A stretch of 32,280 bases of DNA from Bacillota bacterium (GTDB taxonomy: Bacteria; Bacillota; Clostridia; Christensenellales; Aristaeellaceae), in assembly GCA_023425025.1 (NCBI GenBank), contig JAFADG010000048.1:1-32280 (forward strand), in the 5' to 3' direction. Position numbers and translations under genes: made by a program. A model generated the notes under the pieces. That model did no database searches. It saw nothing but the letters and a program-made list of their open reading frames with translations, and was not told where the DNA came from. Shown here piece after piece: positions 1 through 7,301 of the stretch. Position 1 is the first letter of the stretch. Each line of letters opens with the position of its first letter.

Positions 1-21
1 GACTGCGGCTGTCCAAAATAT

Positions 22-55
22 GAAGAGGATCGCCCTCTTCCTTCGCCCCTTTTTT
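22..55. other. Hairpin with distal T-run at window edge
   Basis: A 7-bp inverted repeat (22-28 with 34-40) is followed about ten bases later by a run of six T (50-55). The distance from stem to T-run is too long for a textbook terminator. It may be a degraded terminator of a gene to the left of the window. Confidence 0.25.
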
Positions 56-84
56 GCTTATTCTTTCCTCATAAACGTCTAAAC

Positions 85-115
85 CCCTGCTACTTAAAAA
101 ATAGCAGGGCTTTGT
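85..115 (+). terminator. Possible intrinsic terminator
   Basis: CCCTGCTA (85-92) pairs with TAGCAGGG (102-109) around a nine-base A-rich loop, followed by CTTTGT. The stem is perfect but the T-tail is short. It could end a rightward gene lying outside the window. The 227 bases left of the flavoprotein gene hold no credible gene; besides this hairpin they carry a 9-bp stem at 127-147 that resembles the intergenic hairpins found elsewhere in the window. Confidence 0.4.
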
Positions 116-227
116 CAGTGGTCTGAGCTTCCCCTGAAAGGGGAAGCCTTGGAAACATCCCGGCTGCACGCAAGGGTAGCCGCCAAGCTGCATTTGACGC
201 ATAGCTTACGGTGATATTTGCGAATTG

Positions 228-1709
228 TTATTCCTTTTGCGTCTGTTGTGCCAAATATGTAAGCAACTCTTGCTTCGTCACCCTTTTTGCGCCGTTGCGC
301 TGCACATCCGTCTGCGGAGAAATGGGCTTGCCGTATTCCCTTTCCATCAGCTCCGCAAACCGCGGGCGGCAGAAATCCCCTTGGCAAAAGCCCATGCTGG
401 CCCGGGTGCGCCGTTTGACCCCATCCACCGTGTGAACGGGGATGCCCCGGCGCAGGCAGTCAAGAATCTCGTCTTGCGTCACCTGTTCGCAGCGGCAAAT
501 GAGGCGCTCGCCGCCATCCGATAGCGCAAGCAGCCGCTCCGCCTCTTTTGGGGGACGCATCTTTTTATCCACCGGGATAATGGGCCGGCGTGTAAGATCA
601 AAATCCTCTTTTTCGATGAGTTCAAGGCCGGCGTCGGCAAGAATCTCCACCATCCTGTCCGCGATGGCGGGGGCGGAGGTAAGACCCGGCGACTGGATAC
701 CCGCCGCCTGTATAAAGCCCTTTGTTTTTGATTCTTCGAGTATGAAATCATCGCCGGTGGCCACGGCCCGCACTCCGGCAAAGCTGCGGATGAATTGGTT
801 GATGTTGATCTTGCTAGTTGTGTATAGCGCGTGGCGGTAAATTTCCGCAAGTCTTTCCACATGGGTGGAGCGGTCATAGGTGCCCGGCTCGTCGATGGCG
901 TCGGGGCCTAAGAGCAGATTGCCGTGGACCGTGGGTGTGACCAGTATGCCCTTGCCCATTTTGGTGGGCATTTGAAAGACGACGGTGCCCAGCAGCTTAC
1001 CCGCTCCCCGGGCCAGCAGGATATATTCGCCGGTGCGGGGTTTGATTTCAAAGGCCGTAGGCACGGCCATGGCGGATACCTCCGCGGCGCTTATGCCCGC
1101 GCAGTTGATCACATACCGGGCCTGAAAGCAAGCGCCGGGCGAAAAGAGGGTGAACACATGATTTTGCTCCGCAATGCCGGTGACGGGGGTATTCAAAAAC
1201 AGCTCCGCGCCGTTTTTGACCGCGTTTTCCGCCATGGCGATGGCCATTTCATAGGGGGAGCAGATGCCGGCGCCCTTGCAGTGCAGGGCATATAACACAT
1301 CGGGGTTCAGGTTGGGTTCGATGGCCAAGGCCTGTTCCCGATTCAGTATTTCCAAATCGTCCAGACCGTTGCGCAGGCCGTTTTCATACAGCGCTCGCAG
1401 CTTGTTAAGATCCTCTTCCTGCGTGGTGAACACCAGCGAGCCCGTTTCCTGGAAGCCGAAATGCAGTTCGCGCTCGAGCTTGGTATACTGCACGCGGCCT
1501 TTGTAGCACAGCCGTCCCTTTTGCTTTTCACTGCTTTCCGCGAAGCCGCCATGGACGATGGCGCTGTTGGCCTTGGTAGCGCCCATAGTCACATCCGGCT
1601 CCTTTTCCAGAATCGCGATGCGCAGCTTGAACCTGGACAGCCTTCTGGCAATGGAAAGCCCCACGATCCCCGCGCCGATGATGGCTACGTCAAATAGTCC
1701 GTTTGCCAT
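228..1709 (-). CDS. GlpA-like FAD-dependent oxidoreductase with C-terminal [2Fe-2S] domain
   Basis: This is a 493-residue flavoprotein of the DAO/GlpA family, which oxidises glycerol-3-phosphate or a related 2-hydroxy compound in the cytoplasm. Residues 8-36 are a Rossmann FAD site with GAGIVG at 12-17 and an acidic residue ending the second strand. A second conserved block, PGLTSAPAIA, lies near 341-350. The C-terminus (about 402-455) is a BFD-like iron-sulfur domain with cysteines C405, C407, C442 and C447. GAGGAG precedes the ATG. It lies 35 bases downstream of the P-loop gene and is probably cotranscribed with it. In many Clostridia this protein sits beside a second flavoprotein and a DUF1667 protein; neither is present downstream, so its redox partner is elsewhere or different. 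The family assignment is firm; the substrate is inferred. Confidence 0.85.
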   Translation of the reverse strand: MANGLFDVAIIGAGIVGLSIARRLSRFKLRIAILEKEPDVTMGATKANSAIVHGGFAESSEKQKGRLCYKGRVQYTKLERELHFGFQETGSLVFTTQEEDLNKLRALYENGLRNGLDDLEILNREQALAIEPNLNPDVLYALHCKGAGICSPYEMAIAMAENAVKNGAELFLNTPVTGIAEQNHVFTLFSPGACFQARYVINCAGISAAEVSAMAVPTAFEIKPRTGEYILLARGAGKLLGTVVFQMPTKMGKGILVTPTVHGNLLLGPDAIDEPGTYDRSTHVERLAEIYRHALYTTSKININQFIRSFAGVRAVATGDDFILEESKTKGFIQAAGIQSPGLTSAPAIADRMVEILADAGLELIEKEDFDLTRRPIIPVDKKMRPPKEAERLLALSDGGERLICRCEQVTQDEILDCLRRGIPVHTVDGVKRRTRASMGFCQGDFCRPRFAELMEREYGKPISPQTDVQRNGAKRVTKQELLTYLAQQTQKE

Positions 1710-1744
1710 TGCCGTTTCTCCTCTGAAAAATGAAAATAGAGGCG

Positions 1745-2260
1745 CTATTCCTTCAGCAAGTCCAATATCCGCACCATTGCTTCCGCCGTTTCTTCCGGCG
1801 TCAAATAGGTGGTATCGAGGCGCGGATAGTTATATTGATGATATATTTCCCTTGTCTTTTGAATGGCGCTTAAGATGCGCTCGGCATCTCGGCCATCCTT
1901 TTGCATTCTGCTTATGTTTTCTTCCAAGCTGCACTCCAATAGGATGGGACATAAGGCGTATGATATATTGCTTTCATCAAGCCGGTTCAATATCCGGTCA
2001 AAAATCTGCTTTCTCACGCCGTGAAAGCCGTATGGAAAGATGATATTTTTGATGGTGCTTAATCGAAAATAGTTTATCATTATGGTAGTTATATTCGACA
2101 CGACAACGTCTATTTCTTCGCTGGTAAACGAAAAGGGATTCATATACCGGCAATAATCGCTGTCGATATAGGCGCTCATGGGCAAATGCTCTATGAGCGC
2201 CTTGCATGCCGTTGATTTTCCCGTTCCATTCGGGCCGATAACCAATACGAGACGTTTCAT
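1745..2260 (-). CDS. Small P-loop nucleoside/metabolite kinase-like protein
   Basis: The product has 171 residues and starts directly with a Walker A strand-loop (GPNGTGKST, residues 9-17), followed by an IDSD segment at about 32-35 that resembles the acceptor-site region of small AAA_33-type kinases (chloramphenicol phosphotransferase, shikimate kinase and zeta-toxin relatives). There is no lid motif that identifies a substrate. An upstream in-frame start (2422) would add a 54-residue hydrophobic leader, but ATG 2260 is preferred because AAAGGTGG sits just ahead of it and the Walker A then lies at the normal N-terminal place. A promoter lies 35 bases upstream. The flavoprotein follows at 35 bases. 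No antitoxin-like partner is visible. The fold is confident; the function is unknown. Confidence 0.7.
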   Translation of the reverse strand: MKRLVLVIGPNGTGKSTACKALIEHLPMSAYIDSDYCRYMNPFSFTSEEIDVVVSNITTIMINYFRLSTIKNIIFPYGFHGVRKQIFDRILNRLDESNISYALCPILLECSLEENISRMQKDGRDAERILSAIQKTREIYHQYNYPRLDTTYLTPEETAEAMVRILDLLKE

Positions 2261-2294
2261 TTTTCCACCTTTCGTCATCATCCTGCTAACAAAT

Positions 2295-2323
2295 AGTGTA
2301 GCAAAGAACCACCAGCAAAACAA
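2295..2323 (-). promoter_or_regulatory. Sigma-A promoter for the P-loop gene
   Basis: On the minus strand TTGTTT (2323-2318), a 17-base spacer and TACACT (2300-2295) stand about 35 bases before the ATG at 2260. The rest of the 264-base gap to the sensor gene holds short hairpins only (2435-2500). Confidence 0.5.
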
Positions 2324-2434
2324 GGCGGTATATGTGCAGACAATAAAGACCAAAGGCCGCTCCCGTTTTTTGAGAGACGGCCTTAAGGACTGCGCGGAGG
2401 GAAGGAAAGAATAGCATTTCAATCCGGCAGCTTG

Positions 2435-2498
2435 ACGGCAAAGGCGGTGCTTCCGCTTTGCACAAGCCCCTTTTTGGGGGAGCTTTGAGACAGCTCCA
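2435..2498. repeat. Intergenic hairpin cluster
   Basis: Three adjacent inverted repeats lie just beyond the stop of the sensor gene: GCAAAG/CTTTGC arms (2440-2463), CCCC/GGGG across a T5 run (2466-2479), and GGAGCT/AGCTCC (2479-2484 with 2492-2497). Their composition matches the dispersed hairpin repeats at 9.07 and 18.6 kb. They may terminate the five-gene minus-strand unit, but no clear T-tail is present on that strand. Confidence 0.4.
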
Positions 2499-2524
2499 TG
2501 AATAATTGTAGATCATTCCCGATA

Positions 2525-5368
2525 TTACTTTCCGCCCTCCGCGGAGCGGGTATCCAGGAACACCTCCAAAGCGGTGGGATTGAGCGGCGGGCAGAAGTGA
2601 TAGCCCTGGGCCAGGTCGTAGTTTAGTTTGACCAGCGTGTTCAGGCGCTTGAAATGCTCCACGCCTACGGCGGCTACGGTCAGGTTCAGGTTGTGGGCCA
2701 GGTCCACCAGCGTTTTTAAGATAAATTCCTTGCCCTGGCTGGCGGTGGCGCCGGTTAAAAAGCTTTTGTCCACCTTCAAAACATCCAAAGGCATGTTGTA
2801 CAGGTGGGTCAGGGCGCCGGTGCCGGCGCCGTAATCATCCAGGGCCACCTTTACGCCCAGGCGGCGCAGCGCGTGCAGTTTATCCGCCTGAGTCACAAAC
2901 ACGTCCATGATCCGCTCGGAGATCTCCAGCTGCAGCGCGGAGCCCGGCAGCCCGGATTCTTTTAAGGCCAGGTATACGGTATCGGCAAAATCCTCCTGGG
3001 TAAGCTGTACGGCGCTTACGTTGACCGATACATAAAAATCCCGGTCCTGCTGTTTGCGCAGGTGCTTGATCTGCTTTACGGCTTCCTTCAATACAAAGCG
3101 GCCCACGGGCAGCATCAGGCCGTTTGCTTCCGCCAGGGGGATCAGTTCGCCGGCGGAAACCATGCCCAGTTCCGGCACTTTCAGGCGGACGGTGCACTCA
3201 AAGCCCGCCACGGCGTTTGTTTGCAGCTGTATAATGGGCTGGTATTCCAGCGACAGGGAATTGTCCGGCTGGAAGGTGGACAGGGCATCGATAATGCTCT
3301 GGCTGCGCCGCGCGCTTTCCATGGTGATGCGCGCGGTATCCGCGTCCGCCTGGCGGTCGGCGTCGTATAGCGTCCAGCTGGCGCCTTTTAAGGCGGCCGC
3401 GGCGGAAAGGGCTGTCTGCGCCTGGCTGAGCAGCATTTCGGCCGTGGCGCCCTTTTGCGGGTACAGCGCCGCGCCGGCCAGCATTTGCAGCTGGATAGTG
3501 CCCTTTTGCCAGGGGATAGGCGCCAGGAGGACCTGGTTCAGTTCGGCCATGCGGCTTTCCGCGCCGGCGGAAGCCCCGTTGCGGGGCAGATGCACAAGAA
3601 ACCGATCGTCATGCAGGCGGGCGGCCATGCCATCCGGCGCGGCGAACGCCCGCAGCCTGTCGGCGGTAATGCGCAGCGCCAGCACGTAGCCCATTCGCTG
3701 GGTATCTTCCTTGGGCAGCCCTTTCAGGGAAAGGCAAACCACCATGCCGCCTTCTTTCACATTTTCCTCCTTGGAAAGCGTTTCGGCAAGGGCCTGCATG
3801 AAAGGCGCCTTGGTGGCAAGGCCTGTGGCGCTGTCGGCAAGGGCTTCCTCGCCGGGGGCCTTGTAGTCGTCGGTGACATCCACCAGCGTGGCGGAAACCT
3901 TGGTCGGATCGCCCTGGGTGTTATAGTAAATTCGGGCATGGACCTGCACAAAGAGCACGCCTTCCCCCGCGTGGATGCGCACCAGCTTATGTACCTGATC
4001 CTCCTGATGGTCGATGACGGCAAGCAGCGCGGCGGCATCCTCCGGCTCGGCCGTATTGTTCAAAAACTCCGCCAGGGAAAGCCTTGTCAGCGACCGGTCC
4101 AGACGCAGCATGCTGAAAAAATCGTCGTCTGCCAAGAACTCGCCGGAGATCAGGTTGAATTCGGCGGTGGCCCGGCGGATGGTATGGTCGCTTGGCGCGT
4201 CCTTGATGAACTGCAGCCTGTCCCGTTCCACCTCCAATTCAGCGATGGTGGTGGCCAGCTGCCGGTTGGAATCGCTCAGGCGGGTAATGTTCTTTTCCAA
4301 AAGGCCGATCATGGCGTTGTAGCCCTCGGCCAGCTCCACCATTTCCGAGGTTCCGCCGGGGGATAAGGGAATGAATTGGTTGAAGCCCACCTGACGGAAC
4401 GCCGCGTTCAAGCGCTTCAGGGGGAAGACCAGACTGCGGGAAACGATGCGGCTGATCAGGAAGCTGAGCAGCGCCAGGCCCAGCGTGGCCAGCACCGCGA
4501 AGAGGACGATCAAAACCTCCTGGGATTTCAGCTCGCTTTCCGCCTGATAGACGACGAGCATCCAGGGCATGTTGGCCAATATGCGGTAGCCGTACCCCTG
4601 CCGCGCGTCAAACAGCACGGTGCTGCCGTTGCCGCTACGCTCGGCAAGGCCTTTTTGGAAGCTGGTAAAGACGGACAGCAGCCTGTCGCTGAACAGCGTT
4701 TTGCCCACCTCGCCGGGCTCCGTGTGGGAGAGGATCATGCCGCTTTGGTCCACCAGCATCATCCGGCCCGTTTCGCCCTGGCTTAAAGAAGAAGTCTTGC
4801 GGTCAAGCACGGTGAGGGGCATCTCCCGCACCAGTATGCCCGACAGGCTGTCGCCGGAAAGAATGGGCACGGTGAAATAAATGGATCGACTGCCGGGTGC
4901 GGCGATGGAGGGCAAGAGGCCCGTGACCTCCCGCTGGCCGCTGAAGGAAACGTCGGTGGCCAGAAGCAGCGACAGCGCTTCGCCGGTGTAGGCGGCATCG
5001 TCGCTGGCGGCGGCCACCTGCCACCCGGCCTTTACAAGCGCCGCGCCGCGGCAGCTTTCATTGACCATGGATTGCAGGTAGCTGCCGCCGGAGGCTTTCA
5101 GCCGCGCATCCGGCGCGGTGGCGCGCAAAAGATCCAGCACCCGCTGGTCCTGGGCCAGGCGTTCGCCTTCCCGGAGGATGGAATCGCCCATCTGCTCCAG
5201 GTCGCTGACGCTTACATTGGCCAGCCCCTCTAGGGCGGCCATCCGGCTTTTGAGCATGCTGCCGCTTAAATACGGGAAGAAGACCAGAAAGAACAAAAGC
5301 AGCGGCAGTACGGAAAAAGCCAGGAAACAGGCGGTAAGCCGGCTTTGGAGGGAGAGCCTTCCACGCAT
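2525..5368 (-). CDS. Membrane sensor with Cache-HAMP-PAS-degenerate GGDEF-EAL domains
   Basis: The product has 947 residues. Transmembrane helices lie at about 12-34 and 283-306 and bracket an extracytoplasmic Cache-like sensor. A HAMP segment (about 305-360), a coiled coil (to about 390), a PAS-like region (395-505), a GGDEF-like domain (about 508-672) and an EAL domain (about 700-940) follow. The GGDEF signature is replaced by LHDDR (585-589), so cyclase activity is unlikely. In the EAL domain E724, N784, E815, D844, D845, K865, E904 and Q921 match the usual metal and substrate residues, but the first glutamate of the AEGVE motif is valine (V901). The protein may therefore bind rather than hydrolyse c-di-GMP. 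AAAGAGGTG precedes the start. It is the last gene of the unit that begins with dnaD, 29 bases after the ArsC-like gene. Confidence 0.88.
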   Translation of the reverse strand: MRGRLSLQSRLTACFLAFSVLPLLLFFLVFFPYLSGSMLKSRMAALEGLANVSVSDLEQMGDSILREGERLAQDQRVLDLLRATAPDARLKASGGSYLQSMVNESCRGAALVKAGWQVAAASDDAAYTGEALSLLLATDVSFSGQREVTGLLPSIAAPGSRSIYFTVPILSGDSLSGILVREMPLTVLDRKTSSLSQGETGRMMLVDQSGMILSHTEPGEVGKTLFSDRLLSVFTSFQKGLAERSGNGSTVLFDARQGYGYRILANMPWMLVVYQAESELKSQEVLIVLFAVLATLGLALLSFLISRIVSRSLVFPLKRLNAAFRQVGFNQFIPLSPGGTSEMVELAEGYNAMIGLLEKNITRLSDSNRQLATTIAELEVERDRLQFIKDAPSDHTIRRATAEFNLISGEFLADDDFFSMLRLDRSLTRLSLAEFLNNTAEPEDAAALLAVIDHQEDQVHKLVRIHAGEGVLFVQVHARIYYNTQGDPTKVSATLVDVTDDYKAPGEEALADSATGLATKAPFMQALAETLSKEENVKEGGMVVCLSLKGLPKEDTQRMGYVLALRITADRLRAFAAPDGMAARLHDDRFLVHLPRNGASAGAESRMAELNQVLLAPIPWQKGTIQLQMLAGAALYPQKGATAEMLLSQAQTALSAAAALKGASWTLYDADRQADADTARITMESARRSQSIIDALSTFQPDNSLSLEYQPIIQLQTNAVAGFECTVRLKVPELGMVSAGELIPLAEANGLMLPVGRFVLKEAVKQIKHLRKQQDRDFYVSVNVSAVQLTQEDFADTVYLALKESGLPGSALQLEISERIMDVFVTQADKLHALRRLGVKVALDDYGAGTGALTHLYNMPLDVLKVDKSFLTGATASQGKEFILKTLVDLAHNLNLTVAAVGVEHFKRLNTLVKLNYDLAQGYHFCPPLNPTALEVFLDTRSAEGGK

Positions 5369-5397
5369 ACGGACACCTCTTTTGTGTTGTCGTTATG

Positions 5398-5742
5398 CTA
5401 TTGCAAGCACCACTCGGCCCAGGTTTCTTCCGCGGCGCCCAGGGTGACCTTATTTGCGTTGCGCACGATGGGGGAACGCATGAGCGCCGGCTTTTGCAAA
5501 AGCTCTGCCAGGATCACTTCATCATTTGGCGCGTAGCAGACGGGATGCTCCTTCACCTTTTTGTCCTCCCTGTCCACCAGCGCTTTGGCGGAAAACGCCT
5601 TGGCGAAAAGCTGCAATTCCCGCGCGCCCAGCGGATGGCGCGTCAAATCTACCAACTGGTAGGGAACGCGGCGTTCCTTGAAAAAACGCTCGGCCTTTTG
5701 TACCTCAAAATTCTTTTTGGAAACGTAGATTTGAATGTTCAT
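5398..5742 (-). CDS. ArsC/Spx-fold protein lacking the active-site cysteines
   Basis: The 114-residue product has the thioredoxin-like ArsC/Spx/YffB outline: an opening beta strand (IQIYVSK), a helix KAERFFKERRVPY, then VDL, and a late segment with a conserved arginine and proline (MRSPIV) matching the cis-proline region. The positions where Spx has CxxC and ArsC its single cysteine read NFEV (about residues 11-14), so neither redox centre is present. The only cysteines are C49-region CYAP and the one near the C-terminus. Arsenate reduction is thus unlikely; an RNA-polymerase- or protein-binding role like Spx is possible but unproven. A ribosome site AGGGAG lies upstream, and the gene sits 24 bases after ppa. 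Family is fairly sure, function is not. Confidence 0.75.
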   Translation of the reverse strand: MNIQIYVSKKNFEVQKAERFFKERRVPYQLVDLTRHPLGARELQLFAKAFSAKALVDREDKKVKEHPVCYAPNDEVILAELLQKPALMRSPIVRNANKVTLGAAEETWAEWCLQ

Positions 5743-5766
5743 GATTTTTTTCTCCCTGCAGCTTTT

Positions 5767-6306
5767 TCATCCGCCGGTCAAGAACTTTTGCGCATAGCTT
5801 GCGATGGCCGACTCTATGACCTGCCGGGCGGTTTCCTTCCCGGCGGTATTCTTGACCGCCGTCTTTTTGCCCTCCAGGGTTTTGTAGACCTCAAAGAAAT
5901 GGCTGATCTCCGAAAAAGTGTGCTGGGGCAGCTGGCTGATATCGGTGTATTCCGCCATGGAAGGGTCGTCCACCGGCACGGCGATGATCTTTTCATCCGC
6001 CGAATCCCCGTCCACCATGGTGATCATGCCGATGGGGCGGCATTTGACCAGCGTCAGGGGTAAAATGGCCTCCTGGCAGAGAACAAGCACATCCAAAGGA
6101 TCGTTGTCCTCGGCATATGTGCGGGGGATGAAGCCGTAGTTGGCGGGGTAGTGGGTGGAGGTGTAGAGCACCCGGTCCAGCAGGAGCATGCCGGTTTCCT
6201 TGTCCAGCTCATACTTGTTCTTGCCGCCCTTGCTGATTTCGATCACGGCAATGAACTGTGTACAGGAAATGCGGCCGGGATGGATATCATGCCAGATGTT
6301 GCCCAT
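5767..6306 (-). CDS. ppa: Inorganic pyrophosphatase, family I
   Basis: The 179-residue cytoplasmic enzyme hydrolyses pyrophosphate to phosphate and so pulls nucleic-acid synthesis forward. Family I hallmarks are visible: the substrate-lysine segment KNKYELDKETGML, the HYPANYGFIP block, and the metal-binding EDNDPLDVLVL motif, whose three aspartates follow the DxDPxD pattern. Another conserved block, DEKIIAVPVDDP, follows. Length equals that of bacterial soluble enzymes. GGAGGG precedes the ATG, and the gene starts 14 bases after the DnaI-like gene, so pyrophosphatase is coexpressed with primosome proteins. Confidence 0.95.
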   Translation of the reverse strand: MGNIWHDIHPGRISCTQFIAVIEISKGGKNKYELDKETGMLLLDRVLYTSTHYPANYGFIPRTYAEDNDPLDVLVLCQEAILPLTLVKCRPIGMITMVDGDSADEKIIAVPVDDPSMAEYTDISQLPQHTFSEISHFFEVYKTLEGKKTAVKNTAGKETARQVIESAIASYAQKFLTGG

Positions 6307-6320
6307 GTAAAGCCCTCCGG

Positions 6321-7301
6321 TTATGTTTTACGCCGTACGTCGGCGCCGATAAAAGCGATCAGCTCGCATTGGCCGGCGGAGGATAGTAGCCTTGAGCTGA
6401 TTCGCTCGGTGTATCTGCCCTGGAACTCCACACTGTTCAAATTTGTGCTGTAAATGGTGTGCCGGCCCGCGTTCTGCCGCTCGTTGATCACATGGTACAA
6501 TTGCTCGATGGTGATGTTGTCCATCAGGGGTTCGGTGCCCAGGTCGTCAATCAAGAGCAGGTCCGCTTCAAACAGCGGCGCGCTGTCCTCCGGCGTATGG
6601 TTGAAGTAGGCCTGCCTGGTCATTTCCAGCACCTTGTAGGCGCTGACGCACAGGGCGGAATACCCCTTTTCCAGCACCCTGTGGGCGATGGCCTGCATGA
6701 GAAACGTTTTGCCCAGACCGCTGGTACCCATAAAAAGCATGTCGGGTGTGGCGGTGTTGGGAAAGGTGTCGGCGTATTTTTTGCACTTGTCCCGCAAAAA
6801 ACACATGAACATGCGCTGGCTGACGTTGGCGCCGGGGAGGATCTCCTGGGAGAAAACGTCCTCCCTAAAGTTTTCAAAGGTTTGGGGCGTGCGCTCATTG
6901 AGGCCGATGGCACGGCCCATCTCCCGGAAGTATTCCTGATTAAAGCAGGTGCAGCGGCGCTTTACGGTTTCGCCCACATAGCCTGTATCCTGGCATCGGG
7001 GGCAGGTGTATACCGGCTGCAGGTAGTCTTCCGGCAGGCCGTTTTCTTGCAGCAGCGCACGGATTTTGCGGCCTAATTCGCCCATTTCTTCTTCCAGGCG
7101 GCCGGCATCGACGCCTTTTTTTCCGGAAGAAAGGGAGGAACGGACAGCGGAAAACAGCTTTTCCCTTCTTGCCTTGTACAGGCGGCCGATCTCCGGGCAG
7201 AGGGCGGAAGCCTTTTGCAGGCGGCTTTCCTCTTCCCGGGCGTTTTCCGCCCGCCGGGCCTCGTATTGCATCAAAAGCGTACTCATGATGGCGTTAGGCA
7301 T
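6321..7301 (-). CDS. DnaI/DnaC-like helicase loader ATPase
   Basis: This 326-residue AAA+ ATPase is of the DnaC/DnaI/IstB type, which loads the replicative helicase onto DNA. It has a coiled N-terminus, a zinc-type cysteine cluster (CPRC followed by CTC, about residues 105-126), Walker A GTSGLGKT (about 190-197) and Walker B LLLIDDLG. The zinc cluster in the N-terminal half is typical of Gram-positive DnaI. ATG 7301 is chosen. An upstream TTG (7322) lies inside the AGGAGG that serves as ribosome site, and a later ATG (7286) has none. The gene overlaps the end of dnaD by eight bases, indicating translational coupling. It is distinguished from IstB of insertion sequences by the lack of any transposase and by its dnaD neighbour. 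Confidence 0.88.
   Translation of the reverse strand: MPNAIMSTLLMQYEARRAENAREEESRLQKASALCPEIGRLYKARREKLFSAVRSSLSSGKKGVDAGRLEEEMGELGRKIRALLQENGLPEDYLQPVYTCPRCQDTGYVGETVKRRCTCFNQEYFREMGRAIGLNERTPQTFENFREDVFSQEILPGANVSQRMFMCFLRDKCKKYADTFPNTATPDMLFMGTSGLGKTFLMQAIAHRVLEKGYSALCVSAYKVLEMTRQAYFNHTPEDSAPLFEADLLLIDDLGTEPLMDNITIEQLYHVINERQNAGRHTIYSTNLNSVEFQGRYTERISSRLLSSAGQCELIAFIGADVRRKT

Noticed and set aside
6321..7301. DnaI-like gene as an IstB transposition helper
   Set aside because: No IstA-type transposase is present, and it has a DnaI-like zinc cluster and is coupled to a dnaD gene.
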